From CADEED01 sp043747835 (GTDB lineage: Bacteria; Pseudomonadota; Gammaproteobacteria; Steroidobacterales; Steroidobacteraceae), in contig JAYTOK010000148.1 of assembly GCA_043747835.1 (NCBI GenBank), forward strand, positions 1-64,000: 64,000 nt of DNA. The letters run 5' to 3'. Numbering within the stretch: the stretch's first letter is position 1; each line of letters opens with the position of its first letter. Positions 16,336 through 25,823 of this stretch are shown piece by piece. The notes under the pieces are model-generated. The model saw only the letters and a program-made list of their open reading frames with translations. It was not told the origin of the DNA and made no database searches. A program made the translations under genes and the position numbers.

Positions 16336-17733
16336 ATGAGTACACCCGTCGTCACCCGCTTCGCCCCGTCGCCCACCGGCATGCTGCACATCGGCGGCGT
16401 TCGCACCGCGCTCTTCAGTTGGCTCTACGCCCGGCGCATGAAGGGCCAATTCATCCTGCGCGTCGAGGATACGGACGTGGAGCGTTCCACGCCGGAGGCG
16501 GTGAAGGTGATCCTCGAGGGCATGGCGTGGCTCAACCTCGACCACGACCAGGGGCCGTTCTATCAAATGCAGCGTTTCGATCGCTACAAGGAAGTGATCG
16601 GCGACATGCTGAAGGCCGGCACGGCCTATCACTGTTACTGCTCGAAGGAAGAGCTCGACGTGATGCGCGGCGCGCAGCAGCTCGCGAAGGAGAAGCCGCG
16701 TTACGACGGCCGTTGCCGCCACGGCAAGGGTCCGGGACCCGCGAGCGGCCGGCCGCCCGTCGTGCGCTTCGCGAATCCGGAAGACGGCGCGACCGTCGTC
16801 GAAGATGTGGTGCACGGCGCGGTGACTTTCCAGAACAAGGAGCTCGACGACCTCATCATCGCGCGCTCCGACGGCACGCCTACCTACAATTTCTGCGTGG
16901 TCGTCGACGACGCGGACATGGGCGTCACGCACGTGATCCGCGGCGACGACCATCTCAACAACACGCCGCGGCAGATGAACATGCTGCTCGCGCTCGGCAA
17001 GCAGCCTCCGGTGTATGCGCATGTGCCGATGATCCTGGGGCCCGACGGCGCAAAGCTGTCGAAACGTCACGGCGCGGTGAGCGTGCTCGACTATCAGGAC
17101 CAGGGCTATCTGCCCGATGCGCTGCTCAACTATCTCGTGCGGCTCGGCTGGTCGCACGGCGACCAGGAATATTTCACGCGCGAGGAGATGATCGCGGCGT
17201 TCGACGTGCGCGACATCAACAAGTCGGCGTCGGCCATGAACCCGGACAAGATGCTGTGGCTCAACCAGCAGCACATGATCCGCGCGCAACCCAAGGACCT
17301 CGTGCCGCACCTGCGCTGGCACCTCGCGCGTCTCGGCGTGTTCACGCAGGACGACGCGCTGCTCGAAGGCATCATCCTCGCGCAGCGCGAGCGCGCGAAG
17401 ACGCTCAAGGAAATGGCGGAGAACAGCCGGCTCTTCTTCGGCGACGAGGTGATCCTCGATCCGAAGGCCGCGGAGAAACATCTGACGGCCGATGCGAAGG
17501 CGCTGTTGCGCGAGCTCCGCACGCGTTTCGCGGCGATCGAGGACTGGGTCGCTCCCGGCATTCATGCCGCGCTGGAAGGACTGGCGACGGAGAAATCCCT
17601 GGGCCTCGGCAAGGTCGCGCAGCCGCTGCGCGTCGCGGTCACCGGCGGGACGATCTCGCCGCCGATCGATGCGACGCTCGCATTGTTGGGCCAACCGCGC
17701 ACGCTGGCGCGACTCGACAAGGCGCTGGCCTGA
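16336..17733 (+). CDS. gltX: Glutamyl-tRNA synthetase
   Basis: The 465-aa class I synthetase charges tRNA-Glu with glutamate in the cytoplasm. The nucleotide-binding HIGH motif appears as PSPTGMLHIGG near residue 10. The KMSKS motif appears as KLSKRHGAVSV near residue 240. Length and layout match the bacterial family. The frame is open upstream to 16210, but that region overlaps tRNA-Val promoter sequence. The ATG at 16336 starts MSTPVVTRFAPSPTG, the normal N-terminus. A tRNA-Glu(TTC) gene lies about 2 kb downstream. The gene ends convergently with a lipoprotein gene across an 89-bp intergenic region containing hairpins. Confidence 0.96.
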   Translation: MSTPVVTRFAPSPTGMLHIGGVRTALFSWLYARRMKGQFILRVEDTDVERSTPEAVKVILEGMAWLNLDHDQGPFYQMQRFDRYKEVIGDMLKAGTAYHCYCSKEELDVMRGAQQLAKEKPRYDGRCRHGKGPGPASGRPPVVRFANPEDGATVVEDVVHGAVTFQNKELDDLIIARSDGTPTYNFCVVVDDADMGVTHVIRGDDHLNNTPRQMNMLLALGKQPPVYAHVPMILGPDGAKLSKRHGAVSVLDYQDQGYLPDALLNYLVRLGWSHGDQEYFTREEMIAAFDVRDINKSASAMNPDKMLWLNQQHMIRAQPKDLVPHLRWHLARLGVFTQDDALLEGIILAQRERAKTLKEMAENSRLFFGDEVILDPKAAEKHLTADAKALLRELRTRFAAIEDWVAPGIHAALEGLATEKSLGLGKVAQPLRVAVTGGTISPPIDATLALLGQPRTLARLDKALA

Positions 17734-17742
17734 AACAAGGAA

Positions 17743-17807
17743 GCGGCGCCCAGCTGGCTTCCCTCCAACTGACGGCGCCGCAACCGGACCCGCTTCCTTC
17801 GGGTCCG
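17743..17807. terminator. Hairpin pair between convergent genes
   Basis: GCGGCGCC (17743-17750) pairs with GGCGCCGC (17774-17781). CGGACCC (17785-17791) pairs with GGGTCCG (17801-17807). The hairpins lie between the gltX stop and the end of the convergent lipoprotein gene and could end transcription in both directions. No T-run follows, so an intrinsic mechanism is uncertain. Confidence 0.35.
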
Positions 17808-17822
17808 AATCGATGCGGTTCG

Positions 17823-19343
17823 CTACGGAATCGTCTTCGAGCCCACGTTCGAAATCTCACTCGTGCCGCCCGACGTCGTGTACGCGGACACGCCGAAGTA
17901 CCAGGTGCCCGAGGCCAGGTTCGTGACGGTGTAGGTCGTGAGGCCCTGATTGGTGACGTCGACGCGCTGGTCGAGCAGGTTCGCGGCGCGGCCATACACG
18001 ACGTAGAAGCCGTCGAGATCGGTCAGCGTGGATCCGTCGGTGTTTTCGGTGGGCGGCGTCCAGTTGATGACGGCGGTACCGTTCGACTGGCCGACGACGT
18101 TGATGGAGAACGCCGCCAGGTTGGCGCTCACACGGCCATCGTTCACGGTGATGACGATGTTCGCGTAGGAACCGACGTTCATCGCGGTCGGGGTGCCGGT
18201 GATCGTGCCGTTGCCGCTGTTGAACGCTGCCCAGGCCGGCAGGTTCGCGACGCTGAACGCGAGCGTGTTGCCGTCCGGATCCGATGCGGTGGGCGAGAAC
18301 GTGTACGACTGACCGACGGTGGCTCCCGTGGCCGGCGTGCCGCCGATGACCGGGGGACGATTCGCGGCCTGAGTCACGGTGATCGCGAACGCGGCCAGCG
18401 AGACGGTCGCGGTGCCGTCGCTCACGGTGATGCGGATGTTGGAGAAGGTGCCGAGCTGTGTCGCCGACGGTGTGCCGGAGAGGCGACCCGTTGCCGTATC
18501 GAACGTCGCCCAGGTCGGGCGGTTCTGCACGCCGAAGGTGAGCGCATTGCCGTCGGGATCGGACGCCGTGGGTGTGAACGTGTAAGCCGTCGTTGCGGCG
18601 ATCGTCGTCGGCGGCGTGCCGCTGATCACGGGCGCGCGATTGGTCGGCACCGTGGCGCTGACCTGCAGGTTGAACGCGGGCAGCGCGGTGCTGGTGAGTC
18701 CGTCGGAGACGCGAATCACGATGCCGTTCGTCGTGCCGACGTTTCCCGCGGCGGGTGTTCCCGAGAGGCGGCCGGTCGACGTGCTGAACGTGGCCCACGT
18801 CGGGGGGTTGTCGATGGCGAAGGTCAGCGCATTGCCGTCGGGATCGACCGCGTCGGGCTGGAACGCGTAGGCGCTGCCAGCCGTGACGATGGTCGCCGGC
18901 GTGCCGGAGATCGTCGGCGCGCGGTTCACCGGATCGGGTGTCGGGGTCGGCGGCGTGGGAGTTGTGGCGCGCGCGCGAACCTGGATGCGGAACGGCTCGA
19001 GCTGCGCGACCGCCGCCGAATCGGAGACTTCGATGGTGATCGCCTGCGTCATGCCCACGTCGGCATCCGCCGGGGTGCCGGTGACGACGCCGGTGGTGGA
19101 GCTGATCGCGGCCCAGGCCGGCAGGTTCGTCGCGGAGAAGGTGAGGCTGTCGCCGTCCGGATCGGCGGCGCGTGGCGTGAACGTATACGCGCTGCCCGCG
19201 TCGACGCCGATTCCCGGGACTCCGCCGATGGTCGGCGGACGATTGGGAACCTCTTCTCCGTCACTGCCGCACGCGGCGAGCACGCAAGTGGCGCCGATGG
19301 CGAGGAAGAGGTGGGCGAGCGTTCGCGTCGATCCGTGCAACAT
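17823..19343 (-). CDS. Surface lipoprotein with four He_PIG repeats and a FN3 domain
   Basis: The 506-aa protein begins with a lipoprotein signal peptide (lipobox VLAAC, Cys25) and should be anchored to the outer membrane or cell surface. Four putative Ig (He_PIG) repeats of about 90 residues follow. Each has NRxPxIxGTP at the start, DPDGxxLTF in the middle and TGxxTGTP before the last strands. The C-terminal 85 residues form a fibronectin type III-like domain containing SGTWYFGVSAYT. No PEP-CTERM tail is present. A class I cyclic di-GMP riboswitch and an RBS hairpin precede the start, so synthesis is probably tied to the motile/biofilm switch. The gene at 19996-20709 is a shorter paralogue. 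Confidence 0.85.
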   Translation of the reverse strand: MLHGSTRTLAHLFLAIGATCVLAACGSDGEEVPNRPPTIGGVPGIGVDAGSAYTFTPRAADPDGDSLTFSATNLPAWAAISSTTGVVTGTPADADVGMTQAITIEVSDSAAVAQLEPFRIQVRARATTPTPPTPTPDPVNRAPTISGTPATIVTAGSAYAFQPDAVDPDGNALTFAIDNPPTWATFSTSTGRLSGTPAAGNVGTTNGIVIRVSDGLTSTALPAFNLQVSATVPTNRAPVISGTPPTTIAATTAYTFTPTASDPDGNALTFGVQNRPTWATFDTATGRLSGTPSATQLGTFSNIRITVSDGTATVSLAAFAITVTQAANRPPVIGGTPATGATVGQSYTFSPTASDPDGNTLAFSVANLPAWAAFNSGNGTITGTPTAMNVGSYANIVITVNDGRVSANLAAFSINVVGQSNGTAVINWTPPTENTDGSTLTDLDGFYVVYGRAANLLDQRVDVTNQGLTTYTVTNLASGTWYFGVSAYTTSGGTSEISNVGSKTIP

Positions 19344-19344
19344 G

Positions 19345-19398
19345 TTTCTAACTACTCCATTCGAGGCCGCTGCCAGGGCGCCGCGGAGTAGTTAGAAA
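19345..19398 (-). promoter_or_regulatory. 14-bp hairpin sequestering the ribosome site of the He_PIG lipoprotein
   Basis: TTTCTAACTACTCC (19345-19358 on the plus strand) and GGAGTAGTTAGAAA (19385-19398) are perfect inverted repeats around a 26-nt loop. On the transcript the 3' arm contains the GGAG ribosome site and ends one base before the ATG at 19343. The folded stem would block translation initiation. It lies downstream of the cyclic di-GMP aptamer. Confidence 0.65.
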
Positions 19399-19439
19399 GA
19401 GAAAAGACGAGATGACGATAGCGGGCGTAACGAACGCCT

Positions 19440-19530
19440 CCACCGGCAACCCCGCTATCTCGAATCTCTCGACTCCAGACCGGAAGCTTTGCGTCCCCAC
19501 CTCGCGGTGGGTTTGCCCTTAGCTGTTGAT
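19440..19530 (-). promoter_or_regulatory. Cyclic di-GMP-I (GEMM) riboswitch 1
   Basis: On the minus strand the conserved core reads AGGGCAAACC, then a stem capped by a GCGA tetraloop (CCACC-GCGA-GGTGG), then GGACGCAAAGC, then CCGG. It closes with the 3' strand AGATAGCGGGGTTGCCGG. This is the class I cyclic di-GMP aptamer. It lies about 95 nt upstream of the lipoprotein gene at 17823-19343. The 3' strand GATAGCGGG (19451-19459) can also pair with CCCGCTATC just downstream (19417-19425), a possible switching helix. Confidence 0.85.
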
Positions 19531-19700
19531 GTGCAGTTAATCGTGCAAAGCAAGCGCGCGCAAACTGTCAGCGTGCGCAGACATGCGAGGATTCCCTTGA
19601 AGGGATCGCCGGAGTGCAGGCTTCGCGATTTCGGCGAATAAGGTGAATGGCTGAAAAATTGCTGTGAGGGGCAGCACGGAAACCCCCGGACAAGCGCGCC

Positions 19701-19729
19701 TTGACATACTTACAGTGGGTGAGTAGCTT
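19701..19729 (+). promoter_or_regulatory. Promoter of the tRNA-Ala/tRNA-Glu operon
   Basis: A perfect -35 TTGACA (19701-19706), a 17-bp spacer and TAGCTT (19724-19729) precede tRNA-Ala. They are followed by a GC-rich discriminator (CCCGCGCC), as in stringently controlled stable RNA promoters. The spacing is ideal, though the -10 box matches at only 3 of 6 positions. Confidence 0.65.
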
Positions 19730-19743
19730 CCCGCGCCTCGCGT

Positions 19744-19819
<76 letters not shown>

Positions 19820-19840
19820 CCGATTCAAGTTCAGGCCGGC

Positions 19841-19916
19841 GTCCCCATCGTCTAGAGGCCCAGGACACTGCCCTTTCACGGCGGTAACAGGGGTTCGAAT
19901 CCCCTTGGGGACGCCA
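19841..19916 (+). tRNA. tRNA-Glu(TTC)
   Basis: A 76-nt tRNA runs from GTCCCCATCGTCTAGAGGCC to GGGGACGCCA. The anticodon loop CTTTCAC gives anticodon TTC (glutamate). All arms pair. It lies downstream of tRNA-Ala on the same strand. Confidence 0.95.
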
Positions 19917-19944
19917 TTTCAGGCGCTTCGCGCCACAACGGAAA

Positions 19945-19967
19945 ACGCCGCCCTGAAGGGGCGGCGT
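19945..19967 (-). terminator. Intrinsic terminator after the short He_PIG lipoprotein gene
   Basis: ACGCCGCCC and GGGCGGCGT form a 9-bp GC-rich stem with a 5-nt loop. On the minus strand it is followed by TTTT. It lies 28 nt beyond the stop of the gene at 19996-20709. It may also stop transcription coming from the tRNA genes on the plus strand. Confidence 0.7.
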
Positions 19968-19995
19968 CCGTGAGCGGGTGATCGCTCCGCTATCC

Positions 19996-20709
19996 CTACG
20001 AGATTGTCTTGGTCGCGGCGGTCGACAGGCCACTCTCCGCGCCGGTGCTGTCCCGCGCCGACACCGCGAAATACCACGTGCCAACCGAGAGATTCTCGAC
20101 GACGAAGTTCGTCACGCCCACTGTATTCACTTCGATGACGTTGTCGAACGAGTTCGGACCGACGCCGTAGTAGATGCGGTATCCCGCGAGATTCGTGAGG
20201 GCGGTGCCATCGGAGCGCGTGGTCGGCGCCGTCCAGGCGACGGTTGCCGTACCGCTCGCGATCGCGCTCACGTTGATCGAGAAAGCCGGGAGGCTCGAGC
20301 GGCCGTTGCCGTCCGTTGCCGAGATCACGACGTTCGCGAAGCTGCCGACGTTGGCGGCCGAAGGGGTGCCGCTCAGGCGTCCCGTCGCGTTGTCGAACGT
20401 TGCCCATGCCGGGCGATTCTGGATTTCGAACGTGATGCGGTCGCCGTTCGGGTCGGTTGCGGTCGGTGTGAAGGTCCAGGCCCGGCCGGTGACGGCAGCG
20501 GTCGTGGGACTGCCGGAGATCGTGGGCGCCGAATTGGAACCGGAGGGCGGGGGGCTTCCGCCGCCTCCGCTGCTGCTGCTGCCTCCGCCGCCGTTCGTCA
20601 CTTCACTGCCACCGCCGCATCCGGCCAGGGCTAAAAGTGTGATGGTGCTCAGAATCGCGACAACGTGCTGTCCGCGGCAACCATAAAAAGATTTTCTACT
20701 AGGCATCAT
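19996..20709 (-). CDS. Short surface lipoprotein with one He_PIG repeat and a FN3 domain
   Basis: The 237-aa protein starts MMPSRKSFYG, has a lipoprotein signal (lipobox LALAGC, Cys31) and then a Gly/Ser-rich linker. One He_PIG repeat follows (SAPTISGSP, DPNGDRITF, TGRLSGTP), and then a FN3-like domain ending in GTWYFAVSARDSTG. The frame is open to 20826, but that extension covers the riboswitch, so the start must be at 20709 or at the adjacent ATG 20706. GGAG lies 6 nt upstream. It is a clear paralogue of the four-repeat lipoprotein downstream and likewise lacks a PEP-CTERM tail. The likely role is adhesion or matrix binding at the cell surface. Confidence 0.85.
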   Translation of the reverse strand: MMPSRKSFYGCRGQHVVAILSTITLLALAGCGGGSEVTNGGGGSSSSGGGGSPPPSGSNSAPTISGSPTTAAVTGRAWTFTPTATDPNGDRITFEIQNRPAWATFDNATGRLSGTPSAANVGSFANVVISATDGNGRSSLPAFSINVSAIASGTATVAWTAPTTRSDGTALTNLAGYRIYYGVGPNSFDNVIEVNTVGVTNFVVENLSVGTWYFAVSARDSTGAESGLSTAATKTIS

Positions 20710-20797
20710 TAGCAACTCCGCTGTCTCGGCAACCGGCCGAGATCGGTAGCTTTGCGCCCCCACCTCGCGGTGGGTTTGCCCTTCGTGGGATCTAGCT
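20706..20797 (-). promoter_or_regulatory. Cyclic di-GMP-I (GEMM) riboswitch 2, overlapping the ribosome site
   Basis: The transcript carries AAGGGCAAACC, the same GCGA-capped stem as riboswitch 1, GGCGCAAAGC and CCG. Its 3' strand GACAGCGGAGTTGCTAATGATG aligns with the aptamer 3' strand of riboswitch 1 (GATAGCGGGGTTGCCGG). The ribosome site GGAG and the start codon therefore lie in, or directly after, the conserved 3' strand. There is no room for a separate expression platform, so control is probably translational. Confidence 0.8.
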
Positions 20798-20804
20798 GGT
20801 CGCA

Positions 20805-20833
20805 AGAATAGGTAACGCTTTGGCATGCAGCAA
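20805..20833 (-). promoter_or_regulatory. Promoter of riboswitch 2
   Basis: On the minus strand TTGCTG (20828-20833) and TATTCT (20805-20810) are separated by 17 bp, each matching the sigma-70 consensus at 4 of 6 positions. The predicted start near 20797 coincides with the 5' edge of the riboswitch. Confidence 0.5.
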
Positions 20834-20990
20834 TACGTCTAAGCGTCTGTATACGGAGACATTTTTCGGGACGTGAACCAGTGCACGACAGATCGTCAAT
20901 GAGGGACAACGTGACGTTGCGAGCCGCACTTAACATATCGGTTGAAGTGGAGAGCCCAATCGCTCCATATATAAGTAGCGAGAACAGGCG

Positions 20991-22394
20991 ATGAAGGTTC
21001 GGATCTTCAACCATTATCACAACCTGCCGATCGCACTTCTCGCGGTCGTCGAGACGCTGCTCATCCTGAGCGCGCCACTCATCGTGCAAACGTTGATCCT
21101 CGGACAGTCTTTCGCGTCGATGTTCGAAGCCTGGCAGGTGACGACACCCAAGATGCTCGCGTTCGTCGCGTGCATCGGCGTCGCGCTCACCGCGATGGGT
21201 CTCTACAGCGCGCGCCAGCGCGCGCGCACGCCGGGAATCCTTCTGCGCGTCGTCGTCGCGCACGCGCTGGGTCTTGGGATGTTCGCGATCCTTTCGTTCT
21301 TCGTGCACGCCGTGAAGCTGCAACCGGGTCGCGCGCTCGCGTGGGCGGCGGCGTCGCTCCTGCTCGTCGTGCTCGCGCGCGTCATCGAAGGCGCGCTGCT
21401 CGACGACGATGCGTTCAAGCGTCGCGTACTCGTGTACGGCGCCGGCCAGCGCGCGAAGAACCTCATGCAGTTGCGCCGCCGCGCCGATCAACGCGGCTTT
21501 TTGGTGGTCGGCTACATGCCGGCGCCCGGCGAGGAAGTGCTCGTCGACGACAAACGGTTGCTGCCGCCGAACGTGCCGCAGTTGCGCGCGATCGCGAAAG
21601 ACCAGCAAGTCGACGAGATCGTCGTGGCGATGGACGACCGGCGTCGCGAGTTTCCCGTGCGCGAGTTGCTCGATTGCCGGCTGAACGGCATCGAAGTGAT
21701 CGACATCGTGAGCTTCCTCGAACGCGAGACGGGCCGTGTGCATCTCGACGTACTCAACCCGAGCTGGATCATCTTCTCCGAGGGCTTTCGCCGCGACGCC
21801 GTGCGTCAGTCGACGAAGCGAGCGTTCGACGTCGCGGCCTCGCTCGTCCTCGCCGTCGTCACGCTGCCGGTCGTGCTGCTGACGATGCTCGCCATCGTGC
21901 TCGAGGAAGGCCCGCGCGCGCCCATCTTCTACCGACAGCGCCGCGTCGGCCTCGACAGCCGCGAGTTCGACGTGCTCAAGTTCCGCAGCATGCGCGTCGA
22001 CGCCGAAGGCGACGGCAAGGCGCGCTGGGCCAGCGGCACCGACGAGCGTGTCACGCGCGTCGGCAAGTTCATCCGCAAGGTGCGCATCGACGAGCTGCCG
22101 CAGATCTTCAATGTGCTGCGCGGTGACATGAGCTTCGTCGGGCCGCGTCCGGAACGCCCGCCATTCGTGGCACAGCTCGCCGAATCCATCCCTTACTACG
22201 ACGAACGGCATTGCACGAAGCCTGGCATCACCGGCTGGGCGCAGGTGTGCTATCCGTACGGCTCTTCCGAGCGGGATGCTCTCGAGAAGCTGCAGTACGA
22301 TCTTTACTACGTCAAGAATCACAGCCTGCTGTTCGACCTGATGATCCTGCTGCAGACCGTCGAAGTCGTCCTGATGGGGAAGGGGGGGCGATAG
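20991..22394 (+). CDS. XrtA-locus initiating sugar transferase (polyprenyl glycosylphosphotransferase)
   Basis: This 467-aa inner-membrane enzyme should start repeat-unit synthesis by moving a sugar phosphate onto undecaprenyl phosphate. Residues 1-130 contain about four membrane segments, and a CoA-binding-like Rossmann region (VLVYGAGQRAKNL) follows. The C-terminal bacterial sugar transferase domain begins at TKRAFDVAASL near residue 280, with KFRSMRVDAEG, RIDELPQIFNVLRG and SFVGPRPERP. The layout matches the TIGR03013 family found in exosortase A loci. It is the first gene of the long plus-strand operon. Upstream, an AT-rich TATATAAG is visible but no well-spaced promoter. Confidence 0.9.
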   Translation: MKVRIFNHYHNLPIALLAVVETLLILSAPLIVQTLILGQSFASMFEAWQVTTPKMLAFVACIGVALTAMGLYSARQRARTPGILLRVVVAHALGLGMFAILSFFVHAVKLQPGRALAWAAASLLLVVLARVIEGALLDDDAFKRRVLVYGAGQRAKNLMQLRRRADQRGFLVVGYMPAPGEEVLVDDKRLLPPNVPQLRAIAKDQQVDEIVVAMDDRRREFPVRELLDCRLNGIEVIDIVSFLERETGRVHLDVLNPSWIIFSEGFRRDAVRQSTKRAFDVAASLVLAVVTLPVVLLTMLAIVLEEGPRAPIFYRQRRVGLDSREFDVLKFRSMRVDAEGDGKARWASGTDERVTRVGKFIRKVRIDELPQIFNVLRGDMSFVGPRPERPPFVAQLAESIPYYDERHCTKPGITGWAQVCYPYGSSERDALEKLQYDLYYVKNHSLLFDLMILLQTVEVVLMGKGGR

Positions 22395-22419
22395 TGAGCG
22401 CGTTCGGGAATCACCTCGG

Positions 22420-24449
22420 GTGAACACGTTCGGGTTCGCCGGCTTCGGTGCCGCGTTCGTCGGCTTTACCGTTCTGTCGGTGTTGCTCAGCGTAGCCCTG
22501 CGCGGTGGCAATGCACCGGCGCGCCGGCTGCTGTTTGCCACCGTCTTCACCGCGCTGTGGGCGCTGATCCTCGCGTTCGAACACACCGACCGGCATCCGC
22601 CCGCGTGGCTCATCCTGGCCGGCGAGGTCGTGCGCGATGGCGCGTGGCTGTACGCGCTGCTCGGACTCGCTCCCGCGACACTGCCGCGATTCTTCGCGCC
22701 CGTGAGTTATGGACTCTGGGGCTTGTGGGTCGTCGCCGCGCTCGCCGGGTTCCGCATCGAGGCCGTGATGAGCGCCGGCGGCTTCGGCATGGCGCTGCTG
22801 ATGTTGTTGCTGCTCGAGCAGGTGTATCGCAACGCGCCCGAGGCGGCGCGCGGCGATCTCAAGTTCCTCGCGATCGGCGTGGGCGGTCTCTTCACCTACG
22901 ACCTGTTCCTCTACGCGCAGGCGGTGCTGCTGGGCGGCCTCGATGCGATGAGCTGGCACGCGCGCGGCTTCGCGAACCTGCTGCTGGTGCCGCTGCTGCT
23001 GCTCGGCGCGCGGCGCCTGCCGAACTCGGATCTGCGCGTCTTCGTGTCGCGGCAGGTCACCTTCTACACGACGACGTTCCTCGCCGCCGGAATCTATCTA
23101 CTGCTGATGTCGCTGGCGGGCTACGCGATCCGCGAGCTGGGCGGCGCCTGGGGCGAGACGGCGCGCGGCTTTTTTCTCGTCGGCGCGTTTGCGCTGCTCG
23201 TCATCCTCGTGACGTCGGCGGCGATGCGCCGGCGGTTGCGCGTGTTCGTGAGCAAGCACTTCTATCGCAACAAGTACGACTACCGCGTCGAGTGGCTGCG
23301 CTTCATCAAGACGCTGTCGACGAACGATGCGACGGACGTGCCGCGCGCGATCGTGCAGGCCGTCGCCCAGACCCTCGACTCGCCGGGCGGCATGCTGCTC
23401 ACGCTCGATGACACTGCGCGCCGGTTCGTTCCCGCCGCGGCGTGGCCATTCGCGCTCGCCGATCTCTCGGGCGTCACGGCGATATCGGCGATAGCGGCCG
23501 ACGATCCGTTGGTCGATCTCATGCGCCGCCGCCGCTGGATCGTCGACGTGCGCGAGCACGCGGAACGGCCTGCGCTCTACGAGCAGGTGAAGCTGCCCGG
23601 CTGGCTGTGCGCCGACTCACGCTGGCGCATCGTCGCGCCCATCTTCAAGGTCGACGTGCTGATCGGCATATTCGTCCTGTTCGATCCGCCGCCCCCATTC
23701 GAACTGTCCTTCGAGGATCGCGACCTGCTGCACACCATGGGGCAGCACGTCGCGACGATGCTCGCGCAGCATGAAGCCGACCGGCGCGTGACGGAATTGA
23801 GTCAATTCGAAACGTACAACCGGCTCACGGCGTTCGTGATGCATGATCTCAAGAATTGCGCCGCGCAACTCACCCTCGTCGTCGGCAACGCGAAGAAGCA
23901 CCGGCACAATCCCGAATTCATCGACGACGCGATCGAAACGGTCGCAAACACTTCCGAGCGCGTCACGCGGCTCATCGAGCAGTTGAGCCGGCGCGAGATT
24001 CCGACCGCACCCGCGCTGCCGGTGCGCCTCGCGGAGATCGCGTCGGCCGCCGTCGATCGCTGCCTGGCGCGGCGTCCACAACCGACGTTCTCGAAAGGCC
24101 AGGATTGCGAGCGTCTCGTGAGCGCCGATCGCGAGACGCTCGTCACCGCGATCGAGCACGTCGTGCGCAATGCGCAGGACGCCACGCGCGAGAACGGCAG
24201 CGTGCGCATCGCGATCGAAGACGGCGCGGGGTCGGTGCGACTCACCGTCGCCGACGATGGCGCGGGCATGGATGCCGATTTCATTCAGCACCAGTTGTTC
24301 CGCCCGTTTCACAGCACGAAGGGTTCGAAAGGCATGGGCATCGGCGCTTACCAGGCACGCGAGTTCGCGTTGTCGGTGGGCGGTGATGTCGAGGTCGAGA
24401 GCCGTCCGGGCGAGGGAACGCGTTTTTCCTTCATCTTTCCGGTGACCAC

Positions 24450-24453
<4 letters not shown>
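22420..24453 (+). CDS. prsK: XrtA system sensor histidine kinase PrsK
   Basis: The 677-aa kinase begins at a GTG (22420), 25 bp after the previous gene. About eight membrane segments fill residues 1-270. A GAF-like region follows (about 300-455). The H-box FVMHDLKNCAAQL places the phospho-acceptor His near residue 475. ATP-binding motifs include a G-box DDGAGMDADFI and GSKGMGIGAYQAREF. It should phosphorylate the response regulator PrsR, whose gene overlaps it by 4 bp. PrsK/PrsR are known to control PEP-CTERM and exopolysaccharide genes through sigma-54. The input signal cannot be read from sequence. Confidence 0.93.

Positions 24454-25819
<1,366 letters not shown>

Positions 25820-25823
<4 letters not shown>

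Noticed and set aside
16419..19391. Very long plus-strand open frame (990 codons) running through gltX and antisense to the Ig-repeat lipoprotein
   Set aside because: It is a high-GC shadow. Its first part is out of frame with gltX and its second part is antisense to clear He_PIG repeats. The product is Arg-rich with no domain.
20710..20826. 39-codon N-terminal extension of the short He_PIG lipoprotein
   Set aside because: It covers the riboswitch, and the lipoprotein signal peptide must be near the N-terminus, so the start is 20709 or 20706.
20709..22613. Minus-strand open frame of 634 codons over the initiating sugar transferase gene
   Set aside because: It is antisense to a gene with full sugar transferase motifs. 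The product is His/Arg/Glu-rich and low in complexity, typical of a shadow frame.
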